Assembly: GCA_025449115.1 (NCBI GenBank)
Contig: JAHLKC010000120.1
Coordinates: forward strand, 1-64,000
DNA from: Chytridium lagenaria
Taxonomy: Eukaryota > Chytridiomycota > Chytridiomycetes > Chytridiales > Chytridiaceae
Direction: 5' to 3'
Length of the DNA: 64,000 nt
Shown here: positions 31,748 to 43,989 of the stretch, piece by piece
Position numbering within the stretch: the first letter of the stretch is position 1
How the letters are laid out: each line of letters begins with the position of its first letter
The notes under the pieces: model-generated
Seen by the model: only the letters and a program-made list of their open reading frames with translations
Told to the model about the DNA's origin: nothing
Databases searched by the model: none
Position numbers and translations under genes: made by a program

Positions 31748-33289
31748 GTCTATGACGGGAGGGCTCTTCCAAATCGGGGCCATCGTCAGCTGGAGTTTCC
31801 AGCAGAGCTTTTGTGACAAAGTCAGGAAGAGGGGGAATATCAGGCATTGAGCCGTATCCTCGTCGACGGGATCTAACTCTTTTTGTGAAGTCAGGATATC
31901 CGTGTCGAGCACATCCAAGAGGGGGTCTCGAGACTCCTCTGGTGGCAGTTTCGCTTTTTCAAGCTTTTGTAAGGTGGAAGTACGTTGCTCTGTGGGTACT
32001 TCCTTTATCGTGCTCTTCCTAAGAAGGCGGCGGGTGTCAGTACGGCTGACCTTTCTTTTACCATCGTCATCACAGCACCATGCCGTTAATGAGAAGGTTG
32101 AGATGGTTTCCAAAATCTTGGAGTGTTTTTAATCCGCCTATTTGCGGTGACCTCTGTTTTGATATAGAGGCATGCAGCAGGGTCATCCTGATCATCCTCA
32201 TGGATGGGGATGAAGTAGTGAACTGTTGTTTTGGGTCGTCGTGGATATACCCAAAGCACGTTCCTGGTGGTAAAGAGCTTTGGAAAGGTCCTCGATGACC
32301 AACCTGTAGGGGGAATGGTTCCATGTCCGGTACAAGGCGACCATCGTCGCGACGTACGGCCTGCATTCCGTTGGGAAACAGGTCTGCATGTGAGTATACT
32401 GTCCGTTCCGCGTCAAAGTCAGTAAAATCCTGACGAGGAAGAACGGTGTAATTTGCGGAAGGAACGTCTGGCAGCCTATCAAAGACACACCACACAGTTG
32501 TTCCGTAGTCAGGGTCGAACTGAGCCTCCTTAGCGAGGACAATTCGTATGTAAGGTGAACTTACTCTTGTAAGTGAACCCTGTCGCTATTACCTTTAAAG
32601 GTGTCTCGTAAGCTTTTACTCTTCTGCCCTTCAGAGTAGGTGCATAGTAGAAATTGCGTAGTTTGTGGGAACTAGCTAGGATATCCATATGGAAGGCTAG
32701 GATAGTAGGCATGCCAAGAATAACTGGCCGCGGACAGTGTTCCACTATATAGAAGGGAGTTTCTTCTTAACTCCGGGAGTACTTCCGGAGATACGTTGAG
32801 TCTGCATATTCCAAGAATAACGCTCTCGTCCACCAATTCATTTGAGAACTTGGGTAATGGAATGGTGTAATGTCAAACTCCACTCCTCGTGAATAAAGAT
32901 CACGTAAGAGGGACTTAGTTACAAGATTGCCATCAGAACCTGTATCGATGAGTGCATCACCAATGTGGACGCCACCAAGGTTTGCAACAAACCTGAGTGA
33001 TACAAGGAGCATCGTTTTCAATAAGATCAGATGGTACATCATCTACTATGACGTCATCAGTTTGGCACTCCATTTCTCGAGTCTCCTTAAAAGGTGCGGG
33101 ATGATTACTAGATGTCTTTTCAACACATACATCGTAGAGTTTGGATACTGCGTAAAGAACAACAGGACCTTTATCAGACTGAGTCTGGTTGGAGCTGTCG
33201 CTGGTGCTAACATGTGTATTAACACCTGCTGAAATCATTACTGGAGTTTTTACTCGCAGAGTCAGAACCAACGGCTTGATGTAAAGCAA
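31748..33289 (-). pseudogene. Gypsy-like protease and pol N-terminal region, frameshifted
   Basis: Retropepsin active site LIDTGSDGNLVTKSLL (near 32,930) and the C-terminal flap motif PVILGMPTILAFHMDIL (near 32,710) are about 70 residues apart, normal for this fold. Between and after them frames change near 32,760, 32,540 and 32,100. The left part (EESRDPLLDVL, then PPLPDF-like residues) looks like the linker before RT and is cut by the copia LTR at 31,748. It would have processed the polyprotein. Confidence 0.65.
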
Positions 33290-33408
33290 GCACAGGGGCC
33301 CGGGTCTTTAAGGAATGTTCTGCACCTGAGCAGAGAACGCATCAGGGAGGGAGGGCAGGGATAAACTCTTCGAAGTCAAAGTTATAGCAGACTGACGGAG
33401 AGCACCTG

Positions 33409-33759
33409 TTATGGGTATAGGTTGACAATTACGATGTCGCCGTAAATACGGGATGTTGCAAGAAGTGCTCGGATGAAAGGAGCAACCTGTTTAGGGTCTT
33501 CTCGTGCACAGACCTTGTACAGCGTCAAGTGTATTGGTACAGGAAGTGCCGACGTGACCGTAACAAGGTCGTGGGTATAGAGAAGTGTATCCAAATACAC
33601 GGAGTCAGGTTTGGACGAGACAAACCAAGCAGTAGAGTAGACGTTTGGTTCGTGGGACAACACGTGTAGATGAGGTAGCATACACCTTATAGAAAGAGGG
33701 TGTTTGATACTCAAATTGGTTAAGTGTGGTAAGGCGGAAGCTCTTACATTAGGTTGCAT
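33409..33759 (-). pseudogene. Unrecognised open segment inside the Gypsy-like element
   Basis: 116 codons in the same strand as the protease and upstream of it, rich in hydrophobic strands (SIKHPLSIRCMLPHLHVLS, YGDIVIVNLYP). I do not recognise a domain. It may be part of the polyprotein between Gag and protease; frame changes separate it from both. Confidence 0.3.
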
Positions 33760-34395
33760 TATAATAATAACGTCGAGAGGATATGCTAGTAAAGCAATAA
33801 GGAAACGATCAAGCTCATCATCATCCTAGGCATATAAATATACGGATGTGAGAGTTCTGGAGATGTATTCTGGACCAACAGATTCAACATCAATTAATGG
33901 GACAGGAAGTAGGAAAACAAAAATGTTTATTGTTATGATTCCAAACTACTGATGGTACTGATGTAAGACTTTCAAGAAAAAAGGAGCTCACGGCGTAAAT
34001 GAAGTGAAACGGAACTTCATAAGTTGCCATAGCCATGGGCGGAGGTACAGATTCCGGCATCAAGGCTTGAGTTGAGCTATCCAGAAGCATCAGTGTGTGA
34101 AGAAGTATGCGGGATCTTACCAGAAGAATCAAAACGAGACAAAACTTCATCAGGGTCTTCAAGATCGGCAAAGGGTCGTCCACTAAAGGGGTCAAAAGAG
34201 AACATTTGGTAGTAGTGGGCGGGGTAACGACGCGCAGCTGGAGGGGCTGCGGTGGTCCCCGGTTGAAGTGGTGCCAGTACTGAGTCGGGTAGACTGAGTA
34301 CCAGCAGTATGCATAATAGACGCGTTAGAAGCGTCAGAAGTAAAAGACCATTACGATGGTCACTCTGAGCAGAGCTCTGACGACTGCGATTATAG

Positions 34396-36491
34396 TCAGA
34401 GTTGTTGTAACTGCCCTGACAGAGCGGTTGTTAAAGTCATTATTGCGAGGAGGATATCCTTGGCGATAGGGTTGGCGCTGATAAGGCTCACGAGCCCATT
34501 GCGTATCATTTCGATATCCGCACGAAGACTGATGATGTCAACGTCGGATAATTCAGAATCTCCGTCAGAAGTAAGGACAGAGTTCAACGTGTGAATGTAC
34601 GTGTTGAGCGTACGATTCACAAGTTCATCACTCATGTTGACAAAAGGCAACGGGAGCTCAGTGTTCTCAGCGATATGAACTAAGAGGTTATCGCGAGTGT
34701 TGGGAGCTTTCTTAAGCTCACGACGGAGGCGAACAACTTCGCGTTGGCTATCAGCAACAACCTGCGTCAAGTTTTCGAATTTCTCATTGAAAGCGTGCAT
34801 AATAGCAGCAGTCTCAGAGGAGTCAGACTTAGCAATCACCCGAGGGTGATGAAGCTGCATGTGGTCAACGATATCGTCGACAGTTATAGTGAGATCATCC
34901 CACTTCTTTCCAGAGTAAGACTCCTTCTTGACGAGCGACTTCCATCGGTCGTCTTGACATCCTGAAATAAGGATGGTTTTTAAGCCTGTCGTCCTGAGAC
35001 GATTAGCAAAGGTAAAGACGTGTTAAGATACGTCAGTTTATTGAGAGCTTCAAGAGGACCCATGCGGGAGGTGTCCCATTGAAACTGCTCAACTTTTGTA
35101 ACAAGATCCGACTCGTCCGTATTAGGAGCAAAGTTACGGCGAAGGACCTTCTGAAGTTGACTCAACGTCGTTGAGGCTCTAGGAACCAGATGAGCCACAG
35201 TATCAACTGGGGTCGTAAGTTTATGACAGGGTTCCAGGTCACGCGGAAAGCGTGCTCCAGATCGTCAAAGGACGAGCAAGATCCGGCTTAGTCGGATCAG
35301 TAACGTACTGTGAGAGAATACTCTCAATCTTCGCTATGAAGCGATAGATGGACGCAGGCTGCGGTGGAGTCAAGAACCACCGTAGCCATATCATCCTTTG
35401 CACTCTTGGCATTCATGCCATCTTTTATCTTACCAGATCCAGCCAAAGAGGCAGTGGACGAGGACCTGGAAAAAGAAGTGAAACCACCGGCACCAGACAT
35501 AGTGGGAACGGGAGGTATAGGTGAAGGTGGCTAGTGAAAGACCGACCTCGTTATCTGTGTGTGAAAAACGAACTGCACGAGATGAATCTCAGCAGCTGTA
35601 ACTGGAATAACGCGTGAAGCGTCAACTAATTCACTGGATGCAGCAGGGGTTGGACCTGGAGCAGTCCACGTAGAATCAATTGGAGCAACGTTAGAGGTAA
35701 AACGTTGTCCAAGTGTTAAAGATAGACGTCGGCGAGTAAGGGGTGCCTCCGACTCGTCAGATTCAGTATTAACGGGGTGAGAATCAGTGGGACTGGCGTG
35801 GGATTCGTCGTCGTCGAATAAATCCAAAGATCTAGAAAGTCCAGAACGAGGTAAAACCTGTCGAGACGGCGGAGCAAGACTTACACCGACAACTGGGGAG
35901 AAGTCAGGTAAGGATGGTGAAAATAACCCTTGCCGCGAGTCAATGATCGCGACAGAGGGTGCTGGAACGGATAAATCCGTTAAGGTACCTGACGTAGGAA
36001 CGTAAGGTAAGTTTGCTGGAGCAGGAGCTCTGGCAGAGTGTAGAGCAGAAAGACTCGTGGAACGAGGATCCTTAAGCTCAAGGTGGAACGGCGGTTCCAA
36101 ATGGCGGGGGCTGTAAGAACAGGTCCCGTGCCGAGAATCCTAGAGAGGTCCGCCCTAGTGAGAAGGCAATCGCGGTGCAAGGAAAGAAAATCCAGAGATT
36201 CCTTCTCGCGACGTGACCTCGAGTAAGAGACCCCGGAGAAGGTAAGGTCGGAGAGGTGGAAGATTCGAGGGTGAAACAAAACGGACCCTCGGCCGTGATC
36301 TCGTCAACGAGCTGTAAGGTAGTAACTAGGTTAGAAGGAGTTGACGTACCTACAAAGTTGAGAGATACAAAAATAAACCACCAAGTCTCCTTGATGGCAG
36401 GTCGTCCGCGATGGATGTTGGTGGTGAGAGATGCCTTGAAGAAGAAGGCGTCGGATGGGTGTTCAATAGTAAAAAGTGGATAGTTTTCCAT
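34396..36491 (-). pseudogene. Gag-like region of the Gypsy-like element
   Basis: Segments 34,396-34,860 (helical, coiled-coil-like, with DSQREVVRLRRELKKAP), 34,980-35,198 (VLRRNFAPNTDESDLVTKVE, capsid-like), 35,531-36,100 (Ser/Pro-rich) and 36,078-36,491 lie in changing frames on one strand. The capsid-like helices and their place ahead of the protease suggest Gag. No CCHC knuckle was found. Confidence 0.45.
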
Positions 36492-36901
36492 CTTTTTGCT
36501 AAGGAGAAGTAATGAGAGTGTGTGGAGATCTAGCGAGTAAATCGCTTAAAGATCACCCACACTATAGTATCGTATTGCATCCACATGGGCGAGTTGAAGC
36601 TCATGGGTGCAGAAGATGAAAAGAGAATCTCCCGATAAGGAGATTTACCATCGGTGGTGGTGAGCAGACTCTGACGGTTGAACCGTCATGTCCGAAAAAT
36701 TTCATATTAAGTATTAAAAGAAAGAATGCATGACACGCCAAATGGCGTGCAAATTTTTTTGACTAAGAAATTCAACCATTCATGACGAAAGGTAAGAAGG
36801 GAAGGAAATCTATTAGTCTAATGGTTTCTATCACTACAGATCGAGAGAGAAGAAAGGTGAGAGATGAAGGTCTCATCGTGTGTACTAACGAATAGGCGGC
36901 G

Positions 36902-39085
36902 TTAGATAACGAGGTCCCGAAGAGTGGGTGAAGGTGAGCGGGATGGGGTAGATGATGTACTAATCATGTCTTCATCATCTACAACAACCAACTCACTAGA
37001 CTCGACAGGCATCACCGCATCATCCTCGACGACAAGAGCCGTGTGGAGGACGGGAGCGATGGGGTCGGAGCATATCAGCGGCGGCGTCTGCGGAAACGGT
37101 GGGAGCAGAACCAGGGCGACGCCTTTCACAGGGAAGAGGTAGGTCGTTTGATGAAGTCTTGACGACCTCAACTAATTCATGAGTCCTAGCGCCGCTGGCA
37201 TCGGGTTTCTTAAAGAGAACCAGAGCCTTACGAGAAGGAGACGAGGAACCAGCACGACGTTGGCGATACTGGAGAAGGGTGAGTCTATTAGTGATGCCAT
37301 CACGTCTAACGTCTTATGCACAGCATCACCAACTCCATGAGGTCGAGGGCGAGACACCAGATAGCGTGGGGCTTTGGGACGAGACGAGGAGGAAGGAGGA
37401 ACCACTTGACGAGAGTCAAGAAGGTTGTCGTCGTCGCTGACAGAACCAGCGGAAGCGGTGGTTGTGTCAGTAAGCCAGTCACTATCAACTGAGGCCGTAG
37501 AGGTAGGTGAAACCTTCTTCTTTCCCACAGAGTTGAGGAAATGGTTTGGAGGAAGGTTAACTGGGTCTTTTTCTTCAGTGGAACCGAAGGGAAGGGGTCA
37601 GACCGAGGCCGCAAGAGGTGTGGGAGCGGAGCTGGAGGCGGAGGAGGCGGAGGCGGCGGTGAACGTGAGGTACGTTGTTCACGTAGGTTATTCGCCTTTA
37701 TCTGACTCTCCATTGCAGAACTAGTAAGGTCCTTACGAATAGCTGTAAGCGCCGCATCGGTGTATGCTGGACTGAACGTCAAGCTGGCGGATGGCAAAAG
37801 CCTCAGTACCGGTAAGCATAGCAATCTCTTTGGTGGATTGAACTAACATGTCTCTCGCACCACACATCAGACTGTAAAGTCGTTCACGGCGATCGGCGAT
37901 GAGGGAGGTGAAGGACTCAATCTTCTCAGTGCGGTAAGCAACACTGCTTTTAACTCGTCTCTCACTAACTGTGACTCCACACCTAGGTCTTCAAGGCGTT
38001 TAGCAAGCTTGAAGACGAGGTCGATATTGTAGCGGTTGCTACCAGGCTTCCTCTCAGGCTTTGAGTCGCGACGGTGCGGGAGCGGTGAGGCTCAGGATCC
38101 AAAGTGGTGGGGTGCGAAGGAGGAGCAACGGTGGGTACTCTAGGACGCACGGTGACGAGGATGTGAGGGCTGAGGCAGCCATCCTGACGCTGGAGGATGG
38201 CATGTCACGATCAGGACCGACGAGCTCCTCGTAGGAAGAGGGATCAGTGGCCTTTGGACGAAGGAAGACTTCCTCGTATTCAAGTAAGGGTTGTTTTCCT
38301 TTGTCGTTAGGTTGCTCAGAGTTGGCGGGTTCGAGGCCTGCCCTGAGCTGGTTGGAGGTGGATGGTCGTTCATCGTCAGATAGGATATGAACCACGGCGT
38401 CATCCTCATCCATAGGATCATGATCAGATGATCCCTGAGTCGAATGACGACGACGAGGAGGAGGAGAACGAGTTGAGGATCCAAGGTGAGATCGATTGTC
38501 GAAGTCATTCTTCTTTTCTGATGACTTGGAGGGAACGAACCCCGAGGGTGCAGCTTTGGTCTTCTGAGAGACAGGGCCTCTCGAGATGGAGGAGGGCGAC
38601 GACTCGAGGTGGGATCAGCAAGAAGTCTTTGATGCTGACCAACGGTAGCTCGAGGGTCGAGGACAGTAAGGTTGTGCCGACGGCACTCCTCTTCGTTAAG
38701 GTAAGGCTCTGAGAGTTGGCCCTTCCCTTTTGGTCGCTGGTTTCTGATGAAGCGACTTAGGTTTTCTTGGCAAAGAGGAACCCAAAGATAGCGCATGTAG
38801 CGCGAAACTCGGAGATGATCCATTAGAGCGTTCGGTAATGGAAGGGAGGTCTCTTCCAGCCTTGATCTGGAAGAGACGAGAGTTCTCAGGGATTCCAGAC
38901 CCGGTAAGTTTAGGCCTCCTCTTTTCGACTTTGCCGCCGTTCTTGCGAGGGTATTCGTCACTAATCCTTCTTTTATCACTTCCACGATCACGCCAGTTTC
39001 GATCGTTGTGAGCGGAGGACACTAAGGAAGAGTGTGCTGGTAAGTAGGTGCGCTGTAACGAGAGGTATGGCGCTGGAGAGCACAC
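36902..39085 (-). pseudogene. Low-complexity N-terminal Gag-like region
   Basis: Fragments 36,902-37,528, 37,306-37,824, 38,054-38,413, 38,140-38,991 and 38,696-39,085 form a chain of Ser/Pro/Arg/Glu-rich sequence with frame changes. Phrases such as YMRYLWVPLCQENLSRFIR and EYEEVFLRPKATDPSSYEEL look like real coding remains. There is no recognisable catalytic domain. 36,492-36,901 between this and the capsid-like part shows no coding sequence. Confidence 0.4.
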
Positions 39086-40142
39086 ACTTACTTGTTATAA
39101 TTGAATAATAGTATTAATAAACTACCTGTCAAAACCAATGTTTTCTTATTTTGTTTTTATTTGTAAATCATTATTGCCGTATGAGGCATATAATAAAAAA
39201 CAGTGTGTTATAAACGTATTGGATAAAAATCCTTTTGAAATCCTACGATGCCGCGTTAATAAGCAGAACGCTTTTTACGGCATCGTTATAGGATTAGTTT
39301 TCATAGAGATCCTGCCGCACCATCACTCGCTTCGGATTCTAGTCCAGCGAGGGTGGTGGGACAGGTCACTTTTTGAAAAACGAATTGTCACGATTAATTT
39401 TTCGCGAAATTTGGCTAAGTCCAAACTTCGTTAACAAAATAAAATGAAAATAAAGTGGTTTTTTTCGCGGGGAAACCCCTTTATAATGCATTTCGAAATT
39501 AGAAAAGCGCCTCCTACGTGTGGAATACGCGTAGGGGAGGGTGGTCAATGCCAATATTAATCACATTTTTAATTTGAAATCATATACATGGTCATAATGA
39601 CTATGAAAATGAAAAAATGCGAGCTAGAAGCTCGAAAATTGACGAGGATGTGTAAAACATGCTCGTGATCATCTTTAGAGATGATATAAAGCCTGAGAGG
39701 CGAGGAATCGCGGTCTCATAGGCAAAAGTGTCTTTGTAGAGAAAGCAAGTCATAAGACAGCATCTACAAAGGGTATATCACATATAGCATGGCCTAGCCG
39801 CGTGAGAACGCGTCATGAGAACGCGGCGTGAGAACGCGACGTGATGGCCATGCAGTGATGAGGTGGGCTCTGGTGGGCCTCCCATGAGGTCCAGATCATT
39901 CTGAGGGATCAGAACAATGACGGGACAATGGGAGGTGACACAAAATGATTCTGGGCATGCCGGGAGGGAGGTAGGAGGTCCCTGCATGCCCATCAACCAT
40001 CCAGAGGTCCATTTTCAGCGGGGGAACGCGTCCAGATCGGTCCAGAGCGTCGGTGACGTCGACTTTGCGAAAGAAATAAAGCAAAAGAAGCAAAATTCGA
40101 CGAGAAACTCACCAAAACACCCATTTTAGGTTGGGCCCCCAC
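39086..40142 (-). other. Leader of the Gypsy-like element with an inserted hairpin-rich segment
   Basis: No gene. 39,130-39,470 is AT-rich with two clear stems (the TCCTACGATGCCG / CGGCATCGTTATAGGA pair near 39,240-39,295, and an ACCATCACTCGC / GCGAGGGTGGT pair near 39,316-39,357). It is flanked by roughly inverted TTATTTTGTTTTTATTT / AAAATAAAATGAAAATAAA tracts, suggesting a small non-autonomous insertion. 39,800-39,845 has three GAGAACGCG units. TGGGGGCCCAACC (minus strand, near 40,130) is a candidate primer-binding site. Confidence 0.4.
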
Positions 40143-40770
40143 TGTGATCTTCTCTTGACCCATCCCTCCCTACCTAGCTTCGACTAGGGGGTAGGGGAGA
40201 AGAGTAAAGGAGTTGCTCCAGCAGAGCAAGTCCACAGAGCACCTAGGGACAGGATGTACTCCTGAATCTAAGTGATGTTGTTGTTGTTTGGCGATGGTGT
40301 GGGTGAGTGATCGCGAGGTTCTGCTTAATTAAAGGGAGAAGGGAACGTGTTTAGTATCTTCATTATCGACTTACCTTGCTAATAAACCAATATGAGCACC
40401 AGATCGTCTCCTGGCGATCGGGGATGGCTAAAGCTCCATGCCTCCTGCTATGGCACCTTTTGGAACTGGGATCTCGTTTGCCTCAGAGCTGGCACAGGGT
40501 AACCTCACTCATTCACCTGCCTGCGCTGATCATCGGTCGGGATCACAGAGGTGGAATGTAGCGACCAAGCCTAGACTAAAGGACACTGGAATGAGGAGGA
40601 TTCTCCATCACAGCCTTCTGCTTCAGACGCTGGATTGCAGCTTCACCAGGTGGCAGGGGGCAGAGGGGTGGACTGCCATCCAAGAAGGAGTGAAGGGGAG
40701 ATCACGGCGAGGCCACGCGCGTGAGATAGAGGATGGGGGATCAACTCAATATCAACCACTTAATTCAACA
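40143..40770 (-). repeat. Candidate 5' LTR of the Gypsy-like element
   Basis: On the minus strand it runs from TGTTGAATTAAG to GAAGATCACA (TG...CA, about 628 bp) and ends beside the candidate primer site. No second copy is in the window to confirm the limits, so this is inference. Confidence 0.35.
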
Positions 40771-41112
40771 TGTACAAATTAAATCAAGAAATCTCTCATA
40801 TTAAAGTAATACACAAAATACAAATAAATAATAGACACAACATATGCACACACACATAAACGGCACATATGCGCGCCACCTCCTTCAATAAAAACCCTAT
40901 AAACGTGGGGAAAAACTATATATAAAAAACCCAAAGGGAAAAGAAGGGAGGATTCAATATGACGCGTAAATATACGCGTCGACGCGGGATATAACGGAAC
41001 TCAACGGACTTAGACAAAATGTCCTTATGAGCCATAGGCCATGTGAATAATGTAATTCTTCACAATAGGCCTTCGCGAAGGAATATTCACTGAAGAGCAA
41101 TGGTGGTTTCTT
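40771..41112. other. AT-rich spacer without recognisable gene
   Basis: Contains an ACATATGC-type dinucleotide-rich stretch, a TATATATAA motif near 40,918 and a short GACGCG/CGCGTC palindrome near 40,965. Nothing else is supported. Confidence 0.4.
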
Positions 41113-41858
41113 ATGACACAAACTCCAGGTAATTTGACAGCGGCTGGACAAGATCTTGAATGTGACTTTGGTAATGCAGTGCGAATCTACACGCCCAATT
41201 CCAAGGTTGATCAACATAGCGTCAGCTGCCTATGTAAGCTCAACAGACCCATCGCTCGTATTGTTGAAATTAACGATTCCGGTCAATATCTACCTGCGGA
41301 CAGGTTTAATGGTTTGGAAAACGTTCTCTACTTTGCTGTTGGTGCGCGGGTCTCCCTCACAGCAACATACTACCAGAAGCAGGCCTCACCAACGGAGCGC
41401 TTGGTTACGTGCGGGACTTGGTTTACATAAGCTATGGTGATGCCATGCCTTCATTTATTGTGGTGGAATTGCATGACTACCGTGGCTCTCAGTTCTTTGG
41501 GGATGCTGATAAGATAAATTGGATACCTATCGGAGCCATTAATGCGGACTCGGACGACTACAAGTGCCATGGAACGCAATTACCGCTATAGCTTGCCTAC
41601 GCGATGACAATTTATAAGTCGCAAGGGCAGACATTGTCCAAGGCTGTTGTTGATATCGGTGACGTTGTTGAGAAGATGATCAGTATTTCATTTGTAGCGT
41701 TTTCTCGAGTCAAGCATTATCATGATCTTTGTGTTCAACCATTTGCTTATGACCGCATCCAGAGGTTAAGAGGACATCAACTTTTACATGATCGTATACG
41801 TGAAGATATCCGACTTGATACCTTTATGTCTTTGGTCACGCTAACTCAACATGTTTGA
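41113..41858 (+). pseudogene. PIF1-like (Helitron-type) helicase C-terminal remnant
   Basis: Three segments of one protein in plus-strand order: LENVLYFAVGARVSLTA (the classic metal-free 'v G a r V m l t' region), then IPIGAINADSDDYKCHGTQLPL, a stop codon near 41,590, then LAYAMTIYKSQGQTLSKAVV and SFVAFSRVKHYHDL, matching motifs V/VI of PIF1-family helicases. A frameshift lies near 41,370. The Walker A half is absent. In fungi such fragments usually derive from Helitrons, but no Helitron 3' hairpin end was identified. Confidence 0.75.
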
Positions 41859-42689
41859 ACCCCATAGCGCAGAGTGCGCTTAGGTTACCTTATATATATT
41901 CATCTTTTTTTCTTTTTTCCCTTTTCATCTATTTGTCTATTCATATTTTCGGAGCCTGCCGACTTTTCTCTGCTCCACCGCGGTGATGTCCCCAGATGTC
42001 CTTTTGCCTGGTTGCCTGGGTGGTCATTCTGCCTGCATGGATCTTACTGTGAGTCTCCATTGAGTCGCCCTACTTTTATGCCAGGGGAAGCTGTTCCTCA
42101 AACATCAGGCCCATTGTGATGCTTTTCATTTTACTTTTATTACTTTTGACCACCTTGGTGTTTCTGCTACTTTCCTTCTGAAACGCCTTGAATGCCTTCC
42201 TTCCTGCATGAAACAAGTCCGAAACCCTGTAGCTGATCAAGCCTAGTGTTCTGATAACTCTAGGTGTTCAGCCTTGCGATTCAGCTGGGGGTCAAAACTC
42301 TTTTTTCTCAACAAATAAAGGAGCTACAAAAAAAAATTCCCTTTGACTGAAAGGATGCAGATTTTTCTCAACAAATAAAAGTTTTACAAAAATTCCCTTT
42401 GAATGAAAATATGTGCATTAGGCTCAAAAACACTTTCTCAAAATACCAGGATCCTACCTCAAACGTTGCACAACCAGTACCTGAATAACCCCAACCTTTA
42501 TCAACACAAGATTATCAGTGACCTTGTATTTTTTGGCACATTTTAGCCTTCTTGTGCACTGACCAGTTGTAATCTAGGTGGACGTGAAATGTAAATTTAA
42601 AGGGAACGTTAAAAAAAATTAATTTAACCGGGAACGTTAAAAAATTAAATTTAACGGGGAACGTTAAAAAAAATCAAATGTAACACTAA
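41859..42689. repeat. Non-coding spacer with two short tandem duplications
   Basis: A unit of about 60 bp (TTTTTCTCAACAAATAAA ... AATTCCCTTTGA) is doubled at 42,300-42,415. A unit of about 28 bp built on GGGAACGTTAAAAAA occurs three times at 42,600-42,680, just left of the TIR element. No gene seen. Confidence 0.6.
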
Positions 42690-43604
42690 GGGGTACTTTA
42701 TAAACCCGTTGAGATTTTTTTTTTGGTCAGGATTCAAATTCAAACGAATTTTGGATTCAGATATTTTGAATTTGAATCCGGATTTCAAAATGGCCCAAAT
42801 CGCTGTTTTTCAAAACTTGACTGTTATAAAGATTTCGAGGATTTTACTTATACTCCCCTTTGTTTTCTTTTCACACTCAGATTGTCACCATCTCGATGTC
42901 CACATTCGCCGTCGACGACTGCGATCGACTCACTGCATCCTCCTTGATTTGCGCAGTCTTCTTCTTTTGATCTAGAGGCGACAGCATTAGGCTCAATTGC
43001 CTTACCTTCAACTCCAACAGCCCTATCCATCACCCCGGATCCGCCAATCGCTTGTCCATTCCAGTCGTTGTTATCCTCACCATCACCATCTTCCACATCT
43101 GCTTGAACTTGGGCTACTGGATCCCTCAACACTATTATCCTTTTCCATCAAGGCATTTTCAACATCCCTGGCTTCCCTACTACCGCTGGTGGCTCCCTTC
43201 TTTCTCATTGAAAGCATGCAAACAAGTACTTTTTATGGAAGGTGGTGTATTTATTATTATATACGAAAAGGGGCTTACACAGGAACAAGGGGAGGGTGGA
43301 GTTGTACTTCTTACCAGAGGGAAGATTGATTGCCGAAGTGGGAGGCTGTTGACGGGTGTCCTGGTGACCATTGCCATGACACCACCAAATATCTTTAAAT
43401 AAATAGCGAAAAAGTCGAAATGTTCGTCGTTTCCGTCTTCGAAATGAATTGCTTTTTTCACTTGTTTTGATTTTGAAACCACCTCCTGAGGTGGTTTCAA
43501 AATTTTTGAAATCCGGATTCAAATTCAAAATATTTGAATCCAAAATTCGTTTGATTTTGAATCCTGACCAAAAAAAAATCTCAATCGGGTTTATAAAGTA
43601 CCCC
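42690..43604. mobile_element. PIF/Harbinger-like TIR element, non-autonomous (915 bp)
   Basis: Terminal inverted repeats of about 100 bp start GGGGTACTTTATAAACCCG and contain GGTCAGGATTCAAA and TTGAATTTGAATCCGG. Both ends are flanked by TAA, the 3-bp target duplication expected for PIF/Harbinger. The interior (42,848-43,132) holds a Gly/Asp/Glu-rich minus-strand open stretch without recognised domain. No transposase is present, so it is probably a deletion derivative. Confidence 0.75.
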
Positions 43605-43989
43605 TAATTCCTGAGTACAGAAATATCTGCTTTAAATTTCTAGGTAGTATTGCAAATTTTAAGGGTCTCAATAAATTTACAATACTTTTGTGAGGTTTGA
43701 AGTCAATTTAAATGATGTATCAAGCAAATGGTATGTCCAGACGCCCCGGCCCCCGACTGCCATATTAGCCACACCGATCGGCTTTGGACAGAGAATCTGT
43801 TTTTGGCCAATGTTAGTAGATCACTTACTAAAATTACTTTACACAAAATAGTTGTTCTAAATGGTAACTGTGTAATATAAGTTTGGATAATATTTATTTA
43901 TTCATTATTGATGGAAAAACGATTTAAAAATTATTACTGTCAAAGGGAAGATGTTGAAGCAAATATCAATTTAAAAAAAGGGGGTTAAA
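43605..43989. other. Spacer with no recognisable feature
   Basis: AT-rich, short mixed-frame stretches only; nothing supported. Confidence 0.4.

Larger units (their letters stand above)
31748..40770 (-). mobile_element. Decayed Gypsy-like LTR retrotransposon, interrupted by the copia element
   Basis: Minus-strand remnant of about 9 kb. From right to left: a candidate 5' LTR (40,143-40,770), a candidate primer site TGGGGGCCCAACC, a leader of about 1 kb, a long low-complexity Gag-like region, a retropepsin, and the start of pol, which stops at the copia LTR. No reverse transcriptase is left in the window. Multiple frame changes show it is dead. Family assignment rests on the protease motif and TG/CA ends, so it is moderate. 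Confidence 0.55.

Noticed and set aside
41859..42300. Helitron 3' terminus after the PIF1-like remnant
   Set aside because: I could not find a hairpin followed by CTRR in the expected place.
42709..42975. Plus-strand open frames in the Harbinger-like element
   Set aside because: They cover the TIR and low-complexity interior; no domain or codon bias supports them.
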